Below, one piece after another: positions 55,023 through 63,724 of a stretch of DNA of 64,000 nt. The stretch is from Falsiruegeria litorea R37 (GTDB taxonomy: Bacteria; Pseudomonadota; Alphaproteobacteria; Rhodobacterales; Rhodobacteraceae), in contig NZ_FWFO01000006.1 of NCBI RefSeq assembly GCF_900172225.1, positions 43,161 to 107,160 on the forward strand, given 5' to 3'. Position 1 is the stretch's first letter. Each line of letters starts with the position of its first letter. Made by a program: the position numbers and the translations under genes. The notes beneath the pieces were generated by a model. That model saw nothing but the letters and a program-made list of their open reading frames with translations, did not search any database and was not told the origin of the DNA.

Positions 55023-56532
55023 GATCCGCACATACGTTTTGGGGCTGGATGCCGGCAACACCGTGATCAAGGCGGTTCTGTTCGATCAGAACGGCCAGCA
55101 GATCGCGGTGCATGCCTTGGATGGGCAATCCTCAACGCCAGAACCGGGGCATGTGGAACGCGACCTGAACGAGCTATGGTCCAACGCGCGCGAAGCCATT
55201 AGCGGTTGCATGGCGAAGGCTCGGGTGCAGGCCGATCAGATCGCCGCCGTGGGCTGTGCGGGTCATGGCAATGGGCTTTACCTGCTGGATCGGGATGGGG
55301 CGCCACTGGTCGGCATTCAATCGCTGGATACGCGCGCTTCGGATCTGGCAGCTGAACTGGGTGCGGCCCATGGGGATCGCCTGCACGAAATCTGCCTGCA
55401 AAAACCATGGCCCTCGCAGACACCCACGTTGCTGGCATGGATCAAGCGATACCGGCCCGAGGTCTTTGAGCGCGCGCAGACGGTTCTGCTGTGCAAGGAT
55501 TTCATCACCTACAAGCTGACCGGCGAACGCGTCAGCGATCTGTCCGACATGTCCGGTTGTGGCCTGACCCGTATGCCCGAATGCCGCTATGACGACACGC
55601 TGCTAAATCTATATGGTCTGAGCGATGCGCGCGAAATGCTGCCGCGACTGATCGACCCGGCCGAGGTTGCCGGCGTGATCACACCTGCTGCCGCGGCTGC
55701 AACCGGACTTGCCCCCGGCACCCCGGTGATCGGCGGTTATTTCGACGTCGTCTCCAGCGCATTGGGGTCAGGTGTCGTGGGCGCGGGCGAGGCGTCGATC
55801 ATTGTCGGCACCTGGAGCATCAATCAGGTGTTTTCGTCCCTGCCGGTGGTCGATCCATCGGTGTTCATGGCGTCCGGGTTCGGACAGGGGCGCTTTGTCA
55901 ATATCGAGGCCAGCGCCACATCAGCCGCCAACCTGGAATGGTACGTGCGGGAATTGGTCGAGCGGGGCGGGCATCCCGACGATCCGTTCGGCTATTGCAA
56001 TGCACGCGTGGGCGAAGTTCGCCCGGCCATGGACGACCCGTTCTCTCACCCCTTCCTCTATGGCTCGGGGCAAGGGGCGCAGTTTCGCGCGGGGTTTTAT
56101 GGCCTGGCCGGCTGGCATGGCGAGGGGCACTTGCTGCGCGCGCTGTTTGAGGGCGTGATGTTCGAGCACCGCCGCCACATCGGCGTGTTGCAAGACGCGG
56201 GCGTGTCGTTCGACCGGGCCGTTTTGTCAGGCGGCGGGGCGCGCAGCCCGCATTGGCCGCAGATGTTTTCCGATTGCCTGGGCGTGCCCATCACTGTGGC
56301 CGAGGCGCAAGAAACTGGTGCGCTTGGGGCGGCCATCGGGGCGGCCTGCGCCATCGGTCAGGTAGCGTCCTACGAAGAGGGGATCGCGCGGATGACCCGC
56401 GTGCGGCAAACATTTGAACCCGATTCCGAAAAGTTCACCCATTATGCAAACCGTTATGAGACGTATCTCGATCTGATCGATACGATGCAAAGTTTCTGGT
56501 CGCGCCGAGTCGTCGGAAAGGACGTTCCATGA
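55015..56532 (+). CDS. FGGY-family carbohydrate kinase
   Basis: 505 residues from a GTG at 55015 that overlaps the aldolase stop by eight bases. N-terminal phosphate site VLGLDAGNTVIKAVLFD; actin-like ATPase pattern with GCAGHGNGLYL near residue 80, then GGYFDVVSSALGSG near 240 and VLSGGGARSPHWPQMF near 400. It resembles L-xylulose-type (LyxK-like) FGGY kinases more than glycerol kinase. It is predicted to phosphorylate a ketose or polyol for the GlpD-like dehydrogenase and aldolase. Confidence 0.87.
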   Translation: MAEIRTYVLGLDAGNTVIKAVLFDQNGQQIAVHALDGQSSTPEPGHVERDLNELWSNAREAISGCMAKARVQADQIAAVGCAGHGNGLYLLDRDGAPLVGIQSLDTRASDLAAELGAAHGDRLHEICLQKPWPSQTPTLLAWIKRYRPEVFERAQTVLLCKDFITYKLTGERVSDLSDMSGCGLTRMPECRYDDTLLNLYGLSDAREMLPRLIDPAEVAGVITPAAAAATGLAPGTPVIGGYFDVVSSALGSGVVGAGEASIIVGTWSINQVFSSLPVVDPSVFMASGFGQGRFVNIEASATSAANLEWYVRELVERGGHPDDPFGYCNARVGEVRPAMDDPFSHPFLYGSGQGAQFRAGFYGLAGWHGEGHLLRALFEGVMFEHRRHIGVLQDAGVSFDRAVLSGGGARSPHWPQMFSDCLGVPITVAEAQETGALGAAIGAACAIGQVASYEEGIARMTRVRQTFEPDSEKFTHYANRYETYLDLIDTMQSFWSRRVVGKDVP

Positions 56533-57545
56533 AAGCCGTCGGGTTCCTGAACTCTCTGCCAATCGAGGCCGATGACAGCCTGTTGGATGTCGATCTGTCA
56601 ACGCCCGAGCTGCGCCCCAAAGATCTGTTGGTCGCGGTCGAGGCGGTATCTATCAACCCGGCGGACGCCAAGCGGCGCATCCGCACGGCAGTGGATCAAC
56701 CCCACCCCGAGCCTTTTGTTCTGGGCTATGACGCGGTTGGTCTGGTCGAGGCTGTTGGCCCAGACGTGACCGGATTCAAGCAAGGTGACCGGGTTTGGTA
56801 TGCTGGCGACGTGAACCGGCCCGGATCTTACGCCGAGCTTCAGGCGGTGGATCACCGGCTAGTCTCGCACGCGCCGCAAAGCGTGGATGCCGCGGCGGCG
56901 GCCTCGATGCCGCTGGTGTCGCTGACCGCATGGGAGATGCTGTTTGATCGCCTGCAAGTCCGGTCCGAGGCCTCTGGTGAAACCCTGTTGATCATCGGCG
57001 GTGCCGGTGGCGTTGGCTCGGTCACCGCGCAATTGGCCCGCAAGCTGACCGGGCTTGAGGTGATCGCAACCGCCTCGCGCTCGGAAACCGAGGCCTGGTG
57101 TCGGGACATGGGTGCGCATCACGTGGTCAATCACCGCGATCTGATTGCGCAGACCCGCGCAACCGGGACAGAGTTTGTCGACTACATCGTGCAATATGCC
57201 GACACTGCACAGCACTGGGACGCAATGTGCGAGCTGATTGCGCCGCAGGGGCGGATCGGCACCATCGTTGAAACGGATCAAAAGCTGGACATCTCGGCGC
57301 TGCAGGGTAAGTCGGCCGCGCTGATGTGGGAGCTGATGTTCACCCGCTCGCTGTTTTCGACCGCTGACATGGCGTGTCAGGGCCAGATCCTAGCGCGAAT
57401 GGCGCGCTTGATCGATGATGGGGTGATCCGGACAACGCAAACTCGGGTTCTTGGCGGCCTAAGCGCGCAGACCCTGAAAACTGCACATGAAATCATAGAA
57501 ACCGGGGCTATGGTGGGTAAACTTGTGGTGGACTACCGCGGTTGA
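56529..57545 (+). CDS. Zinc-independent MDR-type alcohol dehydrogenase/quinone reductase
   Basis: 338 residues of the medium-chain reductase superfamily. N-terminal catalytic domain with SINPADAKRRI and GYDAVGLVEAVGPDV; NAD(P)H site LIIGGAGGVGSVTAQLA near residue 155. The cysteine and histidine ligands for structural and catalytic zinc are lacking. Coupled to the kinase gene by a four-base overlap. Confidence 0.88.
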   Translation: MKAVGFLNSLPIEADDSLLDVDLSTPELRPKDLLVAVEAVSINPADAKRRIRTAVDQPHPEPFVLGYDAVGLVEAVGPDVTGFKQGDRVWYAGDVNRPGSYAELQAVDHRLVSHAPQSVDAAAAASMPLVSLTAWEMLFDRLQVRSEASGETLLIIGGAGGVGSVTAQLARKLTGLEVIATASRSETEAWCRDMGAHHVVNHRDLIAQTRATGTEFVDYIVQYADTAQHWDAMCELIAPQGRIGTIVETDQKLDISALQGKSAALMWELMFTRSLFSTADMACQGQILARMARLIDDGVIRTTQTRVLGGLSAQTLKTAHEIIETGAMVGKLVVDYRG

Positions 57546-57567
57546 CCAAGCCTGACAGTGAGTGACA

Positions 57568-59181
57568 ATGACCAACACAACCCGCCTGGACGGCGATTTT
57601 GACTTTATCATCGTTGGGGCTGGGACAGCCGGATGCGTTCTGGCCAACCGGTTGAGCGAGGATCCCGGAGCACGCGTTCTGCTGCTTGAGGCGGGGAAAT
57701 CGGACAATTACCACTGGGTGCATATCCCTGTGGGTTACCTGTATTGCATCGGCAACCCGCGCACCGATTGGATGATGAAGACAGCGGCCGAGCCCGGGTT
57801 GAACGGGCGTGCGCTGGTCTATCCGCGCGGCAAGGTTTTGGGCGGCTGCACCTCGGTGAACGGGATGATCTATATGCGCGGGCAGGCGGCGGATTATGAC
57901 GGCTGGCGGCAGATGGGGAATGCGGGCTGGGGCTGGGACGATGTGCTGCCCTATTTCCTGAAGTCCGAAGATCACCACGCAGGCGACACCGACATGCACC
58001 GGGCGGGCGGTGAATGGAAGGTGCAGAAGCAAAAGCTTAGCTGGGACATTCTGAAGGCCGTGCAAGAAGGCGCCAAAGAATTCGGGATCGCGCCGCGAGG
58101 CGATTTCAACGATGGCAACAACGAGGGGTCGGGGTTCTTTGAGGTCAACCAAAAGAACGGCGTGCGCTGGAACACGGCCAAGGGGTTCCTGCGTCCCGCG
58201 ATGAAGCGCCCGAATCTGCGGGTGCTGACCGAGGCCATAACCGACAGCCTGATCCTTGAGGGCAAATCCGTGCGCGGCATCCGGTTCCGTCACAAGGGCC
58301 AGATGCTCGAGGCGCGTTCAAACTGCGAGGTTCTGCTGGCAGCGGGCGCGATCAACTCGCCCAAGTTGCTGGAATTGTCGGGGATTGGCCGGGGCGAGGT
58401 GCTGCGCGACCACGGTATCGAAGTTCAGCACGAAAGCGACGGTGTGGGCGAGAACCTGCAGGATCACCTGCAGATCCGAACCGTGTTCAAGGTGAAGAAT
58501 GCGCAGACGCTGAACACGCTGGCCAATTCGCTGTGGGGTAAGGCGCGGATCGCGCTGCAATACGGGTTGACCCAATCGGGGCCGATGTCGATGGCGCCCA
58601 GTCAGTTCGGCATGTTCACCAAGTCCGACCCATCACTGGCCACTCCTGATCTGGAATACCACGTGCAGCCGCTGTCGACCGACAAGCTGGGCGACCCGCT
58701 GCACCCATTCCCGGCCATCACGGTATCCGTCTGCAACCTGCGCCCGGAAAGCGTTGGGCATTGCCACATCACCACCACTGACCGCGATGCACAGCCCGAC
58801 ATTCGGCTGAATTATCTCTCGGCGCCGCGCGATCGAATGGTGGCGGCGAAATCGGTGCAGCAAGCGCGCCAGATCATGACCGCTGCCGCCCTTGAGCAGT
58901 ATGAACCCGAAGAGATCCTGCCAGGTCCAACCGTCCAAAGCGATGCGGACCTGGTCAAGGCGGTGGGGGATATCGCCACAACCATTTTCCATCCCGTCGG
59001 CACCTGTAAAATGGGCACGGACGCGCGCGCAGTCGTCGACCCCGAACTGCGCGTGCGCGGGCTTGACGGGTTGCGCGTGGTGGATGCGTCGATCATGCCC
59101 AAGATCGTGTCGGGCAACACAGCGTCGCCCGTGATCATGATCGCGGAAAAGGCCGCTGACATGATCCGGGCGCAGGGGTGA
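57568..59181 (+). CDS. GMC-family oxidoreductase (choline/alcohol dehydrogenase-like)
   Basis: 537-residue FAD enzyme. The Rossmann motif FIIVGAGTAGCVLANRLSED is at residues 12-31. GMC signature 1 is GKVLGGCTSVNGMIYMRG near 90 and signature 2 is AGAINSPKLLELSGIG near 265. The active-site His pair is in TIFHPVGTCKMG near 475 and GNTASPVIMIAEKAADMI near the C-terminus. It oxidises a primary alcohol or polyol. Probably the last gene of the operon, 22 bp after the MDR gene. Confidence 0.9.
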   Translation: MTNTTRLDGDFDFIIVGAGTAGCVLANRLSEDPGARVLLLEAGKSDNYHWVHIPVGYLYCIGNPRTDWMMKTAAEPGLNGRALVYPRGKVLGGCTSVNGMIYMRGQAADYDGWRQMGNAGWGWDDVLPYFLKSEDHHAGDTDMHRAGGEWKVQKQKLSWDILKAVQEGAKEFGIAPRGDFNDGNNEGSGFFEVNQKNGVRWNTAKGFLRPAMKRPNLRVLTEAITDSLILEGKSVRGIRFRHKGQMLEARSNCEVLLAAGAINSPKLLELSGIGRGEVLRDHGIEVQHESDGVGENLQDHLQIRTVFKVKNAQTLNTLANSLWGKARIALQYGLTQSGPMSMAPSQFGMFTKSDPSLATPDLEYHVQPLSTDKLGDPLHPFPAITVSVCNLRPESVGHCHITTTDRDAQPDIRLNYLSAPRDRMVAAKSVQQARQIMTAAALEQYEPEEILPGPTVQSDADLVKAVGDIATTIFHPVGTCKMGTDARAVVDPELRVRGLDGLRVVDASIMPKIVSGNTASPVIMIAEKAADMIRAQG

Positions 59182-59207
59182 CGACGCAGGGGATATTGCC
59201 CGCGTCG
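59182..59207. terminator. Hairpin between convergent genes
   Basis: CGACGC and GCGTCG arms (59182-59187, 59202-59207) between the GMC and amine-dehydrogenase-like genes, which end facing each other 39 bp apart. Weak, no T-run. Confidence 0.4.
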
Positions 59208-59220
59208 CCGCTGTTCTTGC

Positions 59221-61320
59221 TCAGTCGACCGCCAGCTCGGTAATCTCGCGGCGGAAGGGCAGGGCGTCGCCGATGTCCTCTCCGTCCAACTCGCGCGCGT
59301 AGCGGTGACCAGCGTAAGTGGCCCAGGCGATCGGGCCGGGGGCGTTGGCGTCGCCGATCAGCTTGACCGACTTGATGCCCGCATCCGCCCATTCTGCCTC
59401 GCGGGCCTTGAGGTCGTTGTAGACGCCGTTGGTTTCCAGCCGTGAGGCGACCATGACAACGGCGTCGGCTTCGATCTTCCAGGTGCGATCCGTGTAGACG
59501 CAGTTTGACACCACGTGATCGGGGTGGATTTCAGTAACGCCCTGGTTCAGCACGATCTCAACTCCGGCCTCGACCAGACGCGGGTGGATCGCGATCTGTT
59601 CCAGAGTGTTGTTGGTCCAGTCGCTGACAAAGGCAGAGGGGGTCACCAGCGTAGCCTGAGCGCCCTGTTTGGCCAGCAGTTCCGCCAGAACCCCGCCCAT
59701 GTAGTAATGGTCGTCGTCATAAACCACCACGCGACCCGAAGGGATGGTGCCATCCATCAGATCGTCGGGGGTATAGATTTTGGCGCCTTCTGCAATTGGC
59801 ATGGGAACCACGTGTTGCCGCGATACTCCGTCCCGACGCCAGGTGGACCCGGTGGCGATACAGACGTTTTCGAACCCGAACTCCAGGATGCTGTCGGCGT
59901 CCAGCTCGCTTTCGCGGTAGATCTCGACATTTGGGCGCTGGCTGAGTTGATAGTCGCGGTAGTCGACGACACGGCCCCAGGCGCTGAGCCCTGGCAGCAG
60001 GCGTTCACGCGCCACGCGCCCGCCGATCACATCGCGTGCCTCGGCCACAGCGACGTCATAACCACGCCGACACAGCGCCCAGGCGGCCTCGAGCCCTGCG
60101 GGACCGGAACCCACGATCAGCACGTTGTCGCTGTCGCCCTTGTCGTTCATCTTTTCGGGATGCCAGCCTTTGCGCCATTCCTCCATGAAGGTGGGGTTCT
60201 GGGTGCAGCGGCTGATCGACATGGTCATGTCGCCGGTGATGCAGATGTTGCAGCCGATACATTCGCGAATGTCCTCGATCCGGCCCTCTTCGATCTTTTT
60301 GGGCAGGAACGGATCGGCAATCGACGGGCGCGCGCAGCCGATGAAATCAAGCGTGCCAGATTTGACCATCTTGGCCATGACGTCGGGCGAGGTAAAACGG
60401 CCCACGCCCACAATCGGCTTGTCGGTCAATTCATGGATACCGCGCACCAATTGTTCCTGAGCGGCCTCTTCTTTGAAGCGGCTTGGCCCTGAACAATCTT
60501 CCCATGTGCCCTGCGCCAGATCCCAAAGGTCGGGCAGGTCCTTGTTCATCTCGATGTAATCGCGCACCTCGGCGTTGGAAAACCCAAGCTCGCCAATTGT
60601 TTCATCCAAGCTGACTCGCAAGGTGATTGCCATGGTGTCCCCGATGGCGTCGCGCATGTCTGCGATCACCTCTTGGCTGAACCGGGCACGGTTTTCCAAA
60701 GACCCGCCATATTCGTCGCTGCGCTGGTTGGTGGCGCGGCTCAGGAAATGTTGGAAAATGCCAAAGCCATGCGCACCATAGAGGCAGATCAGGTCAAAGC
60801 CCGCATCCTTGGACCGTTTTGCGGCGTTTACAAACCAGCGGCGCAGATCCTTGATGTCCTGCTTGTCCAGTGCCCGCGCCTGAACCGGGTCATTGGTGAA
60901 GGTGCGGATCGGCAGGGCGGACGGCGCCAATGGCACCTCTTTGGTATAAAGGTTCGGGCCGTTGATGCCGGAATAGGCCAACTGAATGCCCGCCAGTGCG
61001 CCATGGGTTTTCATCTGCTCGGACATCTTGCGTAGTTGCGGGATGTCCTTGTCTTCCCACAGGCGCAGCTCAATGAACGGGGTGATTTCACTGGTGTGGT
61101 GCATCTCACATTGCTCGGTGAAGATCACGCCCCAGCCACCTTCGGCCTTGATGCCACGCATCGCCGCCGCCGCCGAGGGATCGCGATAGCCGCCACCGTT
61201 GCAGTGGGGCACCTGATAGAACCGGTTCTTGGCTGTGAGGGGGCCGATCTTCATCGGCTCGAACAGGATATCGTAACGGGGATCACGCACGGCTGGCTCC
61301 TTTAGTTTTGGCTGTTGCAT
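59221..61320 (-). CDS. Amine-dehydrogenase-like NADH:flavin oxidoreductase (TMADH/DMADH/histamine dehydrogenase family)
   Basis: 699 residues: an old-yellow-enzyme barrel, a 4Fe-4S site, and C-terminal ADP/FAD-type nucleotide domains. C40 (in FYQVPHCNGGG) aligns with the Cys that binds FMN covalently in trimethylamine dehydrogenase. Fe-S ligands C354, C357, C360 and C372 have nearly the TMADH spacing. Y181 and H184 (LYGAHGFG) match the TMADH catalytic Tyr/His. The position of TMADH Tyr60 is Q70 (FTEQC), as reported for dimethylamine dehydrogenase, and the TMADH Trp of the aromatic pocket reads Ala (LAYSG), so trimethylamine is an unlikely substrate. VLIVGSGPAGLEAAWAL near residue 400 starts the C-terminal domain. 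Divergent from a LuxR-type regulator. Confidence 0.87.
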   Translation of the reverse strand: MQQPKLKEPAVRDPRYDILFEPMKIGPLTAKNRFYQVPHCNGGGYRDPSAAAAMRGIKAEGGWGVIFTEQCEMHHTSEITPFIELRLWEDKDIPQLRKMSEQMKTHGALAGIQLAYSGINGPNLYTKEVPLAPSALPIRTFTNDPVQARALDKQDIKDLRRWFVNAAKRSKDAGFDLICLYGAHGFGIFQHFLSRATNQRSDEYGGSLENRARFSQEVIADMRDAIGDTMAITLRVSLDETIGELGFSNAEVRDYIEMNKDLPDLWDLAQGTWEDCSGPSRFKEEAAQEQLVRGIHELTDKPIVGVGRFTSPDVMAKMVKSGTLDFIGCARPSIADPFLPKKIEEGRIEDIRECIGCNICITGDMTMSISRCTQNPTFMEEWRKGWHPEKMNDKGDSDNVLIVGSGPAGLEAAWALCRRGYDVAVAEARDVIGGRVARERLLPGLSAWGRVVDYRDYQLSQRPNVEIYRESELDADSILEFGFENVCIATGSTWRRDGVSRQHVVPMPIAEGAKIYTPDDLMDGTIPSGRVVVYDDDHYYMGGVLAELLAKQGAQATLVTPSAFVSDWTNNTLEQIAIHPRLVEAGVEIVLNQGVTEIHPDHVVSNCVYTDRTWKIEADAVVMVASRLETNGVYNDLKAREAEWADAGIKSVKLIGDANAPGPIAWATYAGHRYARELDGEDIGDALPFRREITELAVD

Positions 61321-61360
61321 ACCACCAATTTCAGACCATTATCCTAAGTGGGTAGGTTAA

Positions 61361-61376
61361 GGGGGTATATACCCCC
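61361..61376. promoter_or_regulatory. 16-bp perfect palindrome in a divergent promoter
   Basis: GGGGGTATATACCCCC, centred 48 bp from the amine-dehydrogenase start and just before the ribosome site (AAGGAGG, 61378-61384) of the LuxR-type gene. It is a likely operator for that regulator; binding would block its own ribosome site region. Confidence 0.6.
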
Positions 61377-61392
61377 AAGGAGGTATGCACCC

Positions 61393-62187
61393 ATGTCCCC
61401 CGATATGGCACCAGACAAGCTGGGGCAGCTGATCTTGTCCGTAGGTACCGAACAGTTTGGCGAAACCCTTCAAGATTGGCTTGATGCGGTTTGCGTGTTC
61501 GACAACATCGGTATCTTGGCGTTCTTTCAGGGTCGCCCGCCGCGCGTGTTTTACACTCACGCGCGCACCAGCCGCGTTTTTGATCGGATCGACAGCCAAT
61601 ACGTTGGCGGCGCCTATCTGCTGGACCCATTTTTTGGCTTGCACCAAAGCAAGGCCCCTGCGGGCCTCTATCGTTTGTCGGATGTTGCCCCCGATCAGTT
61701 TCAGCGGAACGAGTATTTCAAATCCTACTATCGAAACACGACGCTGACGGATGAGCTGGCGTTCTTTTGCTCGCCCGCGCCGGGAGTTTCGATCACGGTT
61801 TGCATCGGGCGGGATGAAACCACGGGCAGCCGGTTTTCTACCAAGGACCGCGAGGGTGCGACCCGGATTGCCCCGGTCGTAAACGCGCTTGTCTGTCGAA
61901 ATTGGGGCGATCTGAGGTCGGAAGAAAACACCACCCCGCCGGATGTGGCAGGTGATCTGCGTCAACGCCTGGAACAGGACAAGGGGATCGCGCTCAGCGG
62001 GCGGCAATCCGAGGTGGCGCTGTTGGTGCTCAAGGGGCACTCGTCCATTTCCATCGGGCTCACCTTGGGGATCAGCCCGCAAACGGTGAAAGTGATCCGC
62101 AAACAGCTTTACAAAAAGTGCCAGATCTCGTCTCAAGGCGAGCTGTATTACCTGATTGCCCCCTATTTGTCGGGGCAAAGCGACTGA
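61393..62187 (+). CDS. LuxR-family transcriptional regulator
   Basis: 264 residues from the ATG at 61393 with AAGGAGG eight bases upstream. The N-terminal 190 residues are an unrecognised sensor domain; there is no response-regulator receiver and the acyl-homoserine-lactone pattern (W, Y, D set) is not evident. The C-terminal GerE helix-turn-helix is clear: LSGRQSEVALLVLKGHSSIS, then LGISPQTVKVIRKQLYKK. Divergent from the amine-dehydrogenase gene and upstream of the monooxygenase, it probably controls both. Confidence 0.85.
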   Translation: MSPDMAPDKLGQLILSVGTEQFGETLQDWLDAVCVFDNIGILAFFQGRPPRVFYTHARTSRVFDRIDSQYVGGAYLLDPFFGLHQSKAPAGLYRLSDVAPDQFQRNEYFKSYYRNTTLTDELAFFCSPAPGVSITVCIGRDETTGSRFSTKDREGATRIAPVVNALVCRNWGDLRSEENTTPPDVAGDLRQRLEQDKGIALSGRQSEVALLVLKGHSSISIGLTLGISPQTVKVIRKQLYKKCQISSQGELYYLIAPYLSGQSD

Positions 62188-62428
62188 TCCGTCAGAGATT
62201 AGCCATAGCCTAACTAGGGGTAAGTTAGAGAGTTATTTCGCCCAAATTCAACTTGTGGAACCCTTACGTCGAAACGCGCAACACGTGCTGAAACGGAACG
62301 GATGATCCCTGGTTCGTAGCCTCATTGCCCCCGGCAAAGACGACCCAAACCGTGACCTGGATCAGCTCTGGCGCAGGAATTTTCGACCTTACGGAGCAAT
62401 CCGGAGGATCCTTGAAGGGAACCGACAC
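62188..62428. promoter_or_regulatory. Upstream region of the monooxygenase gene
   Basis: 241 bp with no gene. It has a dyad CTAACT...AGTTAG at 62211-62229 with GGGG in its centre. A similar CCTAA/GTTA element occurs at 61342-61359 before the LuxR-type gene, so both may be sites for the same regulator. Confidence 0.4.
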
Positions 62429-63706
62429 ATGACAATTGAAAAAACCGATACTTTGGTTGTTGGCGGCGGTCAGGCCGGGATTGCGCTCAGTGAGCACCTG
62501 GGAAACAACAATGTGCCGCATGTGATTTTGGAAAAGAACCGCACGGCCGAGGCCTGGCGGACGGGACGCTGGGATGCTCTGGTTGCAAATGGTCCGGCCT
62601 GGCATGACCGGTTCCCCAGTCTGCTGTTCAAAGGCGATGACCCGGATGCGTTCGTGTCTAAAAATCGCGTCGCCGAGTACCTGGTCGAATACGCACAGAT
62701 GGTGAATGCCCCCATCCGCGAAGGGGTTGAGGCATTGAGCGCCGAGCGCCTGCCCGGCGAAGGGGGCTTTCGTGTCCAGACCACTGACGGAGAGATCCAC
62801 GCCAAGCGCATCGTGGCCGCAACCGGCGCCTTCCAGCACCCGGTCATTCCGCCGATCGTGCCGGAAACTCCGGGCGTCGAACAGGTGCACTCGTTCTACT
62901 ACAAGAACCCCGATCAGCTGGCCGACGGTGCTGTGATGGTTGTGGGCGCGGGTTCGTCTGGTGCGCAAATCGCCGATGAGCTGAACCGCGCAGGTCGCAA
63001 GGTGTTCCTGTCGGTTGGTCCACACGACCGCCCGCCGCGCCGCTACCGTGGCCGCGACTTTGTCTGGTGGCTGGGCGTTCTGGGCTTGTGGGACGTGGCG
63101 GCGATGAAGCCAGGCACCGAGCATGTGACCATTTCGGTTTCAGGGGCCTATGGCGGCCACACGATGGATTTCCGCCGTCTGGGCAACGCAGGTGTCACTC
63201 TGGTCGGTATGACCAAAGGGTTTGAGGATGGCGTTCTGTCCTTTGCCAACGACCTTCAGGGCAATGTGGCCGCTGGCGACGCGAACTATCTGGAAATGCT
63301 GGATCTGGCGGATGCCTATGTCGTGCGCACCGGTCTGGACCTGCCCGAAGAACCCGAAGCGCGTCAGGCCTTTGCCGATCCCGATTGCCTGACCAATCCG
63401 CTGACCTCGATTGATTTCGCCAAAGAGGGCATCACGACGATCATCTGGGCCACTGGTTTCCGTCAGGACTTCAGCTGGATCAAGGCCAACGCTTTTGATG
63501 ATCGCGGTGCCCCCATTCATCAGCGTGGCGTTTCCGTCGAACCGGACATCTATTTCCTGGGCCTGCCGTGGCAATCGCGCCGGGGATCGACCTTCCTTTG
63601 GGGGGTTTGGCACGACGCAAAATACATCGCTGATCAGATCGCGATCCAGCGCGCCTATGCCGAATACGATGGCCAAGCCGCCATCATCGCCCCCGCAGCA
63701 GAATAA
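62429..63706 (+). CDS. Flavin-containing monooxygenase-like NAD(P)/FAD oxidoreductase
   Basis: 425 residues. The FAD site VVGGGQAGIALSEHLG is at residues 10-25, the NADPH site VVGAGSSGAQIADEL near residue 172, and ATGAFQHPVIPP and WATGF mark FMO-like turns. The full FMO fingerprint FxGxxxHxxx(Y/F) is only partly met by TGAFQHP. It is the first of two genes with a RidA protein 18 bp downstream. Related proteins oxidise amines, sulfides or ketones; here an amine or imine pathway is likely from context. Confidence 0.85.
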   Translation: MTIEKTDTLVVGGGQAGIALSEHLGNNNVPHVILEKNRTAEAWRTGRWDALVANGPAWHDRFPSLLFKGDDPDAFVSKNRVAEYLVEYAQMVNAPIREGVEALSAERLPGEGGFRVQTTDGEIHAKRIVAATGAFQHPVIPPIVPETPGVEQVHSFYYKNPDQLADGAVMVVGAGSSGAQIADELNRAGRKVFLSVGPHDRPPRRYRGRDFVWWLGVLGLWDVAAMKPGTEHVTISVSGAYGGHTMDFRRLGNAGVTLVGMTKGFEDGVLSFANDLQGNVAAGDANYLEMLDLADAYVVRTGLDLPEEPEARQAFADPDCLTNPLTSIDFAKEGITTIIWATGFRQDFSWIKANAFDDRGAPIHQRGVSVEPDIYFLGLPWQSRRGSTFLWGVWHDAKYIADQIAIQRAYAEYDGQAAIIAPAAE

Positions 63707-63724
63707 TCAGACGGAATCCAAGAC

